The position numbers and the translations under genes are program-made. From TC-15 sp034437275 (GTDB lineage Bacteria > Chloroflexota > Anaerolineae > Aggregatilineales > Aggregatilineaceae), in the NCBI GenBank assembly GCA_034437275.1, contig DAOTUD010000044.1, positions 1-64,000 on the forward strand: 64,000 nt of DNA. Direction: 5' to 3'. This document shows, in pieces, positions 26,099-32,953 of this stretch. Every line of letters begins with the position of its first letter. The stretch's first letter is position 1. Below the pieces are notes generated by a model, which was not told where the DNA came from, did not search any database, and saw nothing but the letters and a program-made list of their open reading frames with translations.

Positions 26099-26459
26099 TT
26101 AGATAACTGTAGATTTGGTCGGGGAGTTCGTCAATATCAATCGGCTTTTCGATGTACCCATCACATCCCACCGTCAGCGCGTGCTCCAGTACATCGCGCA
26201 TGATGTTGGCCGTGAGGGCAACGATGGGGATGTCCTCCATCCCGGGCATTTGACGAATGTAACGGGTGGCGGTCAGCCCGTCCATTTCCGGCATATTGAT
26301 ATCCATCAGGATCAGATCGGGCCGGTGCTGCTCGGCCATGTCGATCCCCTCCTGGGCCGACAGCGCGGCCAGGAATTCCATGCCTTCCGCTTGCAGAACG
26401 CGCTTTACCAGATTCAAGTTATCCCAGTTGTCTTCCACGTATAGAATGCGTGGGGCCAT
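26088..26459 (-). CDS. Stand-alone CheY-like receiver, first gene of the signalling operon
   Basis: A 123-residue single-domain response regulator. The acidic pocket is VEDN (residues 8-11), the phospho-acceptor is Asp53 in LMDINMPEMDG, the switch Thr lies in VALTAN and the conserved Lys in IEKPID. Nothing follows the receiver fold, so it cannot bind DNA itself; it probably shuttles phosphate or docks on a partner. It has a good ribosome site (GGGGAG about 10 nt upstream) after an AT-rich gap, and its 3' end overlaps the next gene by 11 nt. It therefore heads the ten-gene minus-strand operon that runs to 5388. Confidence 0.92.
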   Translation of the reverse strand: MAPRILYVEDNWDNLNLVKRVLQAEGMEFLAALSAQEGIDMAEQHRPDLILMDINMPEMDGLTATRYIRQMPGMEDIPIVALTANIMRDVLEHALTVGCDGYIEKPIDIDELPDQIYSYLNGK

Positions 26460-26554
26460 GCCGTGCGCTCCCCTTTAGATAACAACGGAAAATTAATGAC
26501 GCAGATATTTTTAGTTTAGCACAGAATTGAGGACTATGGAGTGTTAATTTTTCA
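26460..26554 (-). promoter_or_regulatory. AT-rich gap, likely promoter region of the signalling operon
   Basis: A 95-bp gap, much richer in AT than its surroundings, between the PadR-type gene and the receiver gene. On the minus strand it holds TGCTAAACT, which could be an extended -10 (TG-N-TAAACT), but no good -35 is found. Read-through from the PadR-type gene cannot be excluded. Confidence 0.4.
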
Positions 26555-27367
26555 CTAACTTAAATCATCCTCCATCTGCGTGTCTTGATCGGGCATGTCG
26601 TCATCGGGTGGCGGCTCTGGATCGACGCTGAGATCACGGGGCGTCGTAGCATTGAGGGCCGTATCCTTCAGCGTGGGCGCTTCGGTGTCGACGTCCGGGC
26701 GCGGTGTTAACGGGCGCGTGGGGGCACGGTGCGGTGAATCCGGGTCATGGGGCAGCACAACTTGCTTCATGCGCGGAATCTCGTCCGGTTCCGGGTAGTC
26801 GTCGTCGCTTTCGGGCGGAGCCTGGGCTTCCCACGCCTCGATAAAGTCGCGCACCCAGTCGAGTTCGGCCTCCAGCAGCCGGGTGTGGTGCTCAAACATC
26901 GCGTCGACATGGAAGGGAGCCTGGCGCTGCTGGAGCGACTGCCAGCGCTCGCGGGCCTGTGCCAGCCTGGAGGTCAGCTCTTGCCGGTAGGCGGTAAACG
27001 CATTCCGAATCTGGGCCGGGCGCAGAACGTGCAGATTCGCCAGCCCCAGCTCGAAGCTGCTGGCGTACTCGCGCGGCGTGCTGAGCAGGTCGGCTACGGC
27101 GGTCTGCAAGACACCGAATCCGGCAGCAGAGATCTGATATTTCCGCCGGGCAACTCCTTCGACATGCGGCTGCCCCTGGCTCTCGACCAGCCCTTGTCGC
27201 TCCAGTTTTTCCAATACGTAATACATCGACGAGACACCGATATTCGTCCAGGCGCGCAGCCCCCGCTGCGTGATGACGGTCTGGATATCGCGCCCGTAGA
27301 TTGGCCCCTCGGCAATGATGCTCAAGATCGCAAGCTCTGCATCAGTCATGTCTCGTTTTGCCCCCAT
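26555..27367 (-). CDS. PadR-family transcriptional regulator
   Basis: About 270 residues. I start it at 27367 (MGAKRDMTDAEL); a second ATG at 27349 (MTDAELAILS) is also possible and neither has a strong ribosome site. Residues 7-90 form the PadR winged helix: an opening helix AILSIIAEGPIYGRDI, then SSMYYVLEKLERQGLVES and a wing. The middle (about 100-190) resembles the PadR C-terminal helical/dimerisation region. The last 80 residues are Pro/Asp/Thr-rich and probably disordered, an unusual addition for the family. The gene diverges from a lipoprotein gene across an AT-rich region with a 13-bp palindrome, and lies directly upstream of the signalling operon. Autoregulation and control of the lipoprotein are likely but inferred. 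Confidence 0.85.
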   Translation of the reverse strand: MGAKRDMTDAELAILSIIAEGPIYGRDIQTVITQRGLRAWTNIGVSSMYYVLEKLERQGLVESQGQPHVEGVARRKYQISAAGFGVLQTAVADLLSTPREYASSFELGLANLHVLRPAQIRNAFTAYRQELTSRLAQARERWQSLQQRQAPFHVDAMFEHHTRLLEAELDWVRDFIEAWEAQAPPESDDDYPEPDEIPRMKQVVLPHDPDSPHRAPTRPLTPRPDVDTEAPTLKDTALNATTPRDLSVDPEPPPDDDMPDQDTQMEDDLS

Positions 27368-27414
27368 TGAGCCAGTTGATTTGTAATTAATTGTAATCGT
27401 GTATAGTTGATTGT

Positions 27415-27427
27415 GTGTAGAGTACAC
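27415..27427. promoter_or_regulatory. Palindromic operator candidate GTGTA-GAG-TACAC
   Basis: Perfect 5-bp inverted repeat around GAG in the region between the divergent PadR-type and WD40-lipoprotein genes. The AT-rich stretch just to its left (27377-27398) contains two TTGTAAT direct repeats. PadR proteins usually bind such dyads near their own promoters, so this is the best operator candidate here. Confidence 0.45.
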
Positions 27428-27472
27428 GAGGGCCATGTTGGAGTCAATTTATTCAGATTAAGGAGAACAGCG

Positions 27473-28753
27473 TTGACCCGAACACAAACGCTTGCTATCG
27501 CGATCATCATGCTGCTGCCCGGGCTGGTGGTGGCTGGCTGCGCCGGGGATGATGTCACCGAGCCGGCCCCGGAATCGACCGCGACGTCACCGGTGATCCC
27601 CTGGCGTTTTCCGGCGACTCCGGTTGACCAGCATACGTCCGAGCAGGTCCACCTGACCGGCGTGCTCAAGCTCCACGACGCGACGGTGAACAATCTCGCG
27701 TTTTCCAGCAGCGGGACACGCATGGCCAGCCAGGACCCGGACAGCGTCGCCGTCTGGAATCTGTCCAGCGGGCGCACGCTGTTTCGTGCCGCCGACTTAT
27801 CTGTGCGCAACGTGTTTTTTGGTCCCGACGACAACACCCTGATCACGCTGAGTGCAGAAGGGGTGGGCCAGGTCTGGGAGATGGATATGCGTCCCCTGCG
27901 CGAACTCCGACCGGTGCGCCGTTTCCCTGCTGAGGACAGCGCGATTGCACCGGTGCGGGCCTTCGCCGTCCAATCGCCCGCCCGTGATCTGCTGGCGTTG
28001 GGGACGGGGACGGGGATGATCCGGGTGTGGCGCATCCCGGAAGGCGAGCTGGTCGCGGAGATGCAGCCGTATGAAGACCTGGTGCAGGCGCTGGCGTTTT
28101 CACCGGACGGGCGATGGCTGGCGGCGGTCAGTCACGACGAAGGGGTGCGCGTGTGGACCACGCAGATCGCCCTGCCCGACGGCGATGCTGGCGATGTGCA
28201 ACCCGGTTACGAACTGGAGTACAACCTGACCACGCGCGGCACAAGGCCGATGTATGTGCGGTTTGCGCCGGATTCCGAGCACATGGTGGTCGTCAACCAG
28301 GGGAACGTCCAGTACTGGAGCCTGGAGACTGCCGGGGTGCTGTATACCATCGACCTGCCGGACTTCGGCGCAGCGAGTGACGTGGCTGTGTCGGCAGACG
28401 GCACGCTGCTGGCGACCTGCGGACGGCAGCCGTCCGTCGGTGTGTGGGATGCCACCAGCGGGCAATCGCTGGCCGGGCTGCCGCTGCGCGGCCAGTGTGC
28501 CAGTGTGGCGTTTTCGCCGGACAGCACCCTGCTGCTGACGCTGCCCGCGCATGGCCAGGATGTGCAGTTGTGGGATGTGTCGCCGCTGCGGGGCAGTGAG
28601 CCGGCCCCCGACCAGCTTCGCTATGGCGGGCGGGCCAGCCTGAAGCTGCCGCCGGAAGCCCGCTTTCATGATGCATACTGGACCGACGATGGCCGCTTCA
28701 TTTTCCTGACCGATCACGCCGGGCCGATCTATGCGCTGACGACGGCTCCATGA
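27473..28753 (+). CDS. WD40-like beta-propeller lipoprotein
   Basis: A 426-residue exported protein. TTG 27473 is chosen as start because AAGGAG lies 8 nt upstream and it gives a lipoprotein signal peptide (MTRTQTLAIAIIM core, lipobox VAGC). After a short linker rich in Thr/Pro, residues about 60-420 contain six or seven WD40-like units, recognisable by blocks such as LAFSSSGTRMASQDPDSVAVWNL, LAFSPDGRWLAAVSHDEGV and VAFSPDSTLLLTL. The propeller would sit on the outer face of the membrane as a binding platform. No catalytic motif is visible. It diverges from the PadR-type gene and converges, 13 bp apart, on another lipoprotein gene. Confidence 0.8.
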   Translation: MTRTQTLAIAIIMLLPGLVVAGCAGDDVTEPAPESTATSPVIPWRFPATPVDQHTSEQVHLTGVLKLHDATVNNLAFSSSGTRMASQDPDSVAVWNLSSGRTLFRAADLSVRNVFFGPDDNTLITLSAEGVGQVWEMDMRPLRELRPVRRFPAEDSAIAPVRAFAVQSPARDLLALGTGTGMIRVWRIPEGELVAEMQPYEDLVQALAFSPDGRWLAAVSHDEGVRVWTTQIALPDGDAGDVQPGYELEYNLTTRGTRPMYVRFAPDSEHMVVVNQGNVQYWSLETAGVLYTIDLPDFGAASDVAVSADGTLLATCGRQPSVGVWDATSGQSLAGLPLRGQCASVAFSPDSTLLLTLPAHGQDVQLWDVSPLRGSEPAPDQLRYGGRASLKLPPEARFHDAYWTDDGRFIFLTDHAGPIYALTTAP

Positions 28754-28766
28754 ACGGGGCGCGGCG

Positions 28767-29540
28767 TCACGGCTGGCAGGGCACGGCGATATCCGGCGGC
28801 TGCACCGGCGGGACATCCCCCCACTGCGTCACGGCAAACGACAGGCTGACCTCGACGTCTGGGGCGCGGTAGTGGCTCTCGAAGCGGAGCAGGGCGTCGG
28901 TGGCGTCGTCGATCACCAGCGTGCCGCTGAGGTCAAAGTCGCCGGCCTGCACGACGCGGTCACGAAGCTGCGCGTTGTCGTACTGGTCCAGGATGGCGAC
29001 TGCGTCCGGAAATGTCGAGATCACCTCGTAGCGGGTCGCTTCTCGTTCCAGCAGCGAGTCCTCGGTAGCATCCGTGACCACCGACAGCGACTGCAACCCG
29101 GTCGCCGCGTCGCGGTAGCCGGTCAGGATGCCCGCCACGCCGTCCTGGAGTAGCGGCGCATCATCGGCACACATATAGCCACCGTCCATATCCGCCTGGT
29201 CGCGCTGATGATAGACCGCCGCCCCGTCGATGAAATAGCGGGACGTTTGCCCGTCCTGTTCGAGTGCCGCCCAGCCGCGCCCCTGGGCGTCGCGCGTCAG
29301 CGTGAGCGTGATGGCGGACTGCGTGTCCTGCCAGCGCACGCGCGCCCGATAGCCGTCCTGGTTATTCAGCGCCTCTATCCCGTCCTGGAGATAGCGCCAG
29401 GCTCCGTTGTCCTCCAGTTTTTGCAGCAGCGTGATCGCCTCGTCGACGGTGCGCACATCTTCCGCCATGCCGCACGCCCCCAGCGCCAGCCCCATCACCA
29501 GCATTACCACCACCCACCGCCACGCTCGTCTCATCATCAC
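28767..29540 (-). CDS. Lipoprotein of unknown function
   Basis: A 257-residue exported protein with a lipoprotein signal peptide (MMMRRAWRW, hydrophobic core, lipobox LGAC). The mature part has the alternating beta-strand pattern of LolA/LppX-like carrier proteins (for example WAALEQDGQTSRYFIDG and GTLVIDDATDALLRFES) and four further cysteine or tryptophan positions, but no diagnostic motif. I do not recognise a specific family. It converges with the WD40-like lipoprotein gene, leaving only 13 bp between stop codons, and diverges from the kinase-receiver gene. A role in lipid or ligand carriage would be speculative. Confidence 0.65.
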   Translation of the reverse strand: MMMRRAWRWVVVMLVMGLALGACGMAEDVRTVDEAITLLQKLEDNGAWRYLQDGIEALNNQDGYRARVRWQDTQSAITLTLTRDAQGRGWAALEQDGQTSRYFIDGAAVYHQRDQADMDGGYMCADDAPLLQDGVAGILTGYRDAATGLQSLSVVTDATEDSLLEREATRYEVISTFPDAVAILDQYDNAQLRDRVVQAGDFDLSGTLVIDDATDALLRFESHYRAPDVEVSLSFAVTQWGDVPPVQPPDIAVPCQP

Positions 29541-29592
29541 GTCCCTTCACGCTCTACAACCGGCCCCCAACTTTAGCGCAGTTATCCCAAAG

Positions 29593-29621
29593 TTGCATAT
29601 CCTGGCAGACATTTGTACACT
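29593..29621 (+). promoter_or_regulatory. Putative promoter of the Ser/Thr kinase-receiver gene
   Basis: TTGCAT (29593-29598), 17-bp spacer, TACACT (29616-29621). It lies in the 200-bp divergent gap 29541-29740, which otherwise contains no gene that I can support. The leader to the start codon would be about 110 nt. Confidence 0.4.
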
Positions 29622-29740
29622 CTCCCCCAATATGAAACCAACACACGACACCCGACGACCCGTTCATCTGCACGGTTTCTAGTCGACAGGAGAAGCGGCT
29701 TTGCCCGGGTAGGTACAGCCGGGTATTTGCACCAAAGTGA

Positions 29741-31291
29741 ATGATAGGCCAGACACTCAACAATCGGTACAAGGCACTCGAACTCATCGGTGAAGGGGCC
29801 ACTGCGGCTGTTTACCGGGGGATGGACACCCGTTTGCAGCGCATAATTGCCATCAAGGTTTTGCTGCCCTATGTGGACGAAACCACGCGCAAACGCTTCC
29901 AACGCGAGGCGCTCTCGGCAGCCCGGCTCAACCATACCAACATCATGGCGATCTACGATGTGAGCGGGGACGAAAAACAGCCGTACCTGATCATCGAATA
30001 CATCGAAGGTCGCCCGCTGTTTTCCTTCATCCCCTCCAAGCCGGACGTGGTCATCGAGTTTGGCCGCCAGATTTGCATGGCGCTGGACTATGCCCACCGG
30101 CAAAACCTGATCCACCGTGATATCAAACCGGCCAACATCCACATCACGCCCAACGGCCAGGTGAAGATCATGGACTTTGGGCTGGCGATCACCGGGGAAA
30201 CCAAGCGGCTCACCGCGACTGGACGCATCATCGGCACCCCGGCCTATCTGTCGCCCGAGCAAGCCCAGGGCCTCAAGCTCACCCACCACACCGACATTTA
30301 CTCGACCGGCGTGGTGCTGTACGAACTGGTGACCGGCGTGCTGCCCTTCGACGCGGATGATATCGGGGTGCTGCTGCTCCAGCAGGTGAAGAAGGACCCC
30401 AAACCGCCCAGCGATATCATGCCGGATATTCCGCTGAGCCTGGAACGTGCGATCCTCAAGTCGCTGGCCAAAAAACCCTCCGAACGCTTCGAGACGGCGG
30501 GCGCGATGGCGGCGGCGCTGGCCGGATCGGGCCAGCCGCGCGAGGCCACCGTCGATGCAGTGGCGGTGCCGGCATCCGACGAGGAACCTGCCGCCGCGCC
30601 CGAATCCGAGGCCGCCCCGGCCCCGACACAAACGAGCGACGTGATCCGGGTGGCGCTGGCCGATGATCACCGCATTTTGCGGGCCAGCCTGGCGCTGTAC
30701 CTGGACGATACGCCGAACATCGCGGTGATTGGCGAAGCTGACGACGGGGCGCAGGCGTTGGACATTGTGCGCGAAAAACACCCGGACGTGCTGCTGCTCG
30801 ACCTGAACATGCCGGGCACCAGCGGCCTGGCCATCTTGCCGGAAATCCGGAGCAGTTGGCCGGATGTCAAGGTGCTGATCCTGACCGGGCGCGACGAGGA
30901 TTCCTACATCATGCGCGCGCTGCGGGCCGGGGCACACGGCTATATGCTCAAGACCGCCGAAGAACAGGAACTGGTCCAGGCCGTGCAGGATGTAGTTAAA
31001 GGCCGTTTGATCCTGGGGCATGGCGTCGCAGAGCGCGTGGTGCAGGGCTTGATGGCCAAAGACACGCCCAACGAGCAGCCCCTCAGCGACCTGGATCACG
31101 CCATCCTCACCGGGGTGGCGGCAGGCATGACCAACGACCAGATCGCCGAGCGCTTGAACATCGACCCGCAGCTTGTCGCGGCGCAGTTGGTGGTGATCAT
31201 CGACCAGCTTGGCGCATCATCGCGGGTGGAAGCCTCGCTGATCGCGCTGCGCCAGGGGTTGATCGCGCTCGAGGACCTTCACAGCTTCTAG
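29741..31291 (+). CDS. Ser/Thr protein kinase-receiver-LuxR-like HTH fusion
   Basis: A 516-residue soluble protein that joins two signalling systems. Kinase domain 10-265: Gly-rich loop GEGATAAVY, Lys39 in IAIKVL, catalytic Asp127 in HRDIKPAN, DFG in IMDFGLAI and SPEQ in place of APE; all essential residues are present. An Ala/Pro/Glu linker (about 270-300) follows. The receiver is 304-420 with ADDH, phospho-acceptor Asp354 in LLDLNMPG and Lys in YMLKTAEE. The last part (about 435-510) has the length and pattern of a NarL/LuxR helix-turn-helix (AAGMTNDQIAERLNID) but lacks the usual TVKxH recognition start. The gene has no close upstream partner and is followed 46 bp later by an unknown gene. 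Crosstalk between Ser/Thr and His-Asp phosphorylation is inferred. Confidence 0.88.
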   Translation: MIGQTLNNRYKALELIGEGATAAVYRGMDTRLQRIIAIKVLLPYVDETTRKRFQREALSAARLNHTNIMAIYDVSGDEKQPYLIIEYIEGRPLFSFIPSKPDVVIEFGRQICMALDYAHRQNLIHRDIKPANIHITPNGQVKIMDFGLAITGETKRLTATGRIIGTPAYLSPEQAQGLKLTHHTDIYSTGVVLYELVTGVLPFDADDIGVLLLQQVKKDPKPPSDIMPDIPLSLERAILKSLAKKPSERFETAGAMAAALAGSGQPREATVDAVAVPASDEEPAAAPESEAAPAPTQTSDVIRVALADDHRILRASLALYLDDTPNIAVIGEADDGAQALDIVREKHPDVLLLDLNMPGTSGLAILPEIRSSWPDVKVLILTGRDEDSYIMRALRAGAHGYMLKTAEEQELVQAVQDVVKGRLILGHGVAERVVQGLMAKDTPNEQPLSDLDHAILTGVAAGMTNDQIAERLNIDPQLVAAQLVVIIDQLGASSRVEASLIALRQGLIALEDLHSF

Positions 31292-31337
31292 CTATATATA
31301 ATTGCCAGGCACAACCACGCACAGGTGATAAACCAGC

Positions 31338-31967
31338 ATGACTACCATCAGCGGATATCTCGTCGCAGAGGAAGCAGACTGGCAGATTCCAGCCTATGCG
31401 CAAAACATGCTGTGGATGCAGCAGGACGCGCACGCCGCCCAAACGCACGGGCCGCGCGGCGCGTTTACGCTGGACGTGCCCGGCGAAGGAGTGGCGGCGA
31501 TGCAGTTGGTCTGGGGAGCAGCGGGTGGCCCGCCGCTGACGGTGTGGCACCGGCCCGAGATCGAAGCGCCCTTTGTGGTCGGATGGCAGGGGACGGTCAA
31601 GATCGGCGGGTTTGTCGAACGACTACACGCCCTGACCGTGCGCGGGCTGGCGTTGGTCGTGGCCGAGGTCGAGGGCAGCCTGCTGCCGGCGCACTACCGG
31701 CGGCTGCCGACGCTGGTGCAGATGCAAAGCGTCCCGTTCATCCGGCAGGACGCCGACGCCCAACCCCTGACGCGCGACCATGTCTATACCTTCATCGCCG
31801 GGACCGACACCATCCAGGCGGAATACCTGCACCACGCCATGATCAGCGAACTTGCGCTCGATTGCTACGCCACGCTCGCCCCCCAAAAAGGCCAGTGGTA
31901 CGAGGTGGTCGGCCTGCCGCTGCTGCTCGAAGCCGTAACGCTGCTGGCCCCTGGCGTTACCCGGTAG
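31338..31967 (+). CDS. Protein of unknown function (209 aa)
   Basis: A 209-residue cytosolic protein with no signal peptide or membrane helix. It looks like a mixed alpha/beta fold with recurring Trp/Pro/Gly turns (for example PFVVGWQGTVKIGG) and no recognisable catalytic motif. The start ATG 31338 follows an AGGTGA sequence 10 nt upstream. It lies 46 bp after the kinase-receiver fusion on the same strand and may share its transcript, so it could be a substrate or partner. Its 3' end overlaps the convergent acetyltransferase gene by 11 bp. I do not recognise a family. Confidence 0.6.
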   Translation: MTTISGYLVAEEADWQIPAYAQNMLWMQQDAHAAQTHGPRGAFTLDVPGEGVAAMQLVWGAAGGPPLTVWHRPEIEAPFVVGWQGTVKIGGFVERLHALTVRGLALVVAEVEGSLLPAHYRRLPTLVQMQSVPFIRQDADAQPLTRDHVYTFIAGTDTIQAEYLHHAMISELALDCYATLAPQKGQWYEVVGLPLLLEAVTLLAPGVTR

Positions 31968-32850
31968 CCAGCGTGGCCACCGCCAACTGTGCCAGCGGAT
32001 CGCCTTCCACCGGTTCGGTATCACCATAGATCATCCGCATACAATGCCGCTGCCGCCGCAGGTTATGGTCGCTGGCCAGGATCAGCGCCCGTCCGTTAGT
32101 GTCGGGGATGTTCAGCACCACGTCTTCACCCTGCAAACGTTCCAGCGCAATGCGCAGCAGCCGTTCCGCCGATGCTGCGCTCCAACTGACCCAGGGGCCG
32201 AGATACACCTGCCCGGCCATCCGGCGGCCCAGCAGGTACCCGGTCAGTTGGTTGTGGTCGTAGTCCACCCACGCCAGTTCGGGGAACTCGCTGATCAGGC
32301 GCGTCGGGATGTGCTCGCGGGGTACGCCGAAACACTCGGTGTCCATGGCCAGCACGGCGGCAGTATCGTCCGGACGCAGCGCCCGCGCTCGCGCGCCGAG
32401 ATAGGTGCTGGCCCGGCCTTCCCAACGCTCCACCTTATATAACATGCGAAAGCCCAGCTTGTCATACAACGGACGCCCGGCGTCTGAGGCGTCCAGCATG
32501 ATACGCGCGACATCGCACGCGATCAAATAGTCCATTGCAGCGCGCATCAACTGCTGCCCCAGGCCGCGCCGCTGCCGGTCCTGCGCGACCAGCACCATCC
32601 CGATCCAGGCCAGCGCAGTGCCGTAGGGCGTCGTGGTGGTGGTGCCGATAATGCCGCGCCCTTCCTCCTCAATCACGAAGCAGCCCTCCGGCGACCAGTC
32701 CAGCAGGCGCTCCCAGTCGGCGGGGCCGTGTCCCCAGCCGAAGCTGTGGGCCAGCGCTACTGCGCCGGGAATGTCCGCCGGGGTCATTTTGCGCAGCGTG
32801 TGCCCCGGTTCGTGGCGCGGAAAGTAGCGATTTTGCCAGCTAAAGCTCAT
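31957..32850 (-). CDS. Two-domain GNAT acetyltransferase
   Basis: A 297-residue protein. ATG 32850 (MSFSWQNRYFP) is used; GAGGG lies upstream, and the longer in-frame extension has Arg/Pro-rich composition typical of non-coding sequence. The N-terminal GNAT domain (about 15-150) keeps the acetyl-CoA loop pattern in QDRQRRGLGQQLM and the C-terminal GFRMLYKVERW strand. The second domain (about 160-297) resembles the Acetyltransf_18 domain found behind GNATs such as YitH. It probably transfers an acyl group from CoA to an unknown amine. The gene overlaps the convergent unknown gene by 11 bp; the PBP terminator lies upstream of it. Confidence 0.82.
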   Translation of the reverse strand: MSFSWQNRYFPRHEPGHTLRKMTPADIPGAVALAHSFGWGHGPADWERLLDWSPEGCFVIEEEGRGIIGTTTTTPYGTALAWIGMVLVAQDRQRRGLGQQLMRAAMDYLIACDVARIMLDASDAGRPLYDKLGFRMLYKVERWEGRASTYLGARARALRPDDTAAVLAMDTECFGVPREHIPTRLISEFPELAWVDYDHNQLTGYLLGRRMAGQVYLGPWVSWSAASAERLLRIALERLQGEDVVLNIPDTNGRALILASDHNLRRQRHCMRMIYGDTEPVEGDPLAQLAVATLATG

Positions 32851-32884
32851 GTATCCCTCGCATGGTGCATGTGATGCGTGAAAA

Positions 32885-32910
32885 GGGGGACGCTGTCTAG
32901 CACGTCCCCT
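32885..32910 (-). terminator. Rho-independent terminator after the PBP gene
   Basis: On the minus strand GGGGACG pairs with CGTCCCC (7 bp plus a G-U pair) around a 10-nt loop, followed by CTTTTC. It lies 44 bp downstream of the penicillin-binding protein gene. Confidence 0.7.
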
Positions 32911-32953
32911 CTCGGTGGAACAGTCTATTGTAACGATACGCCACCAGGCCGGA

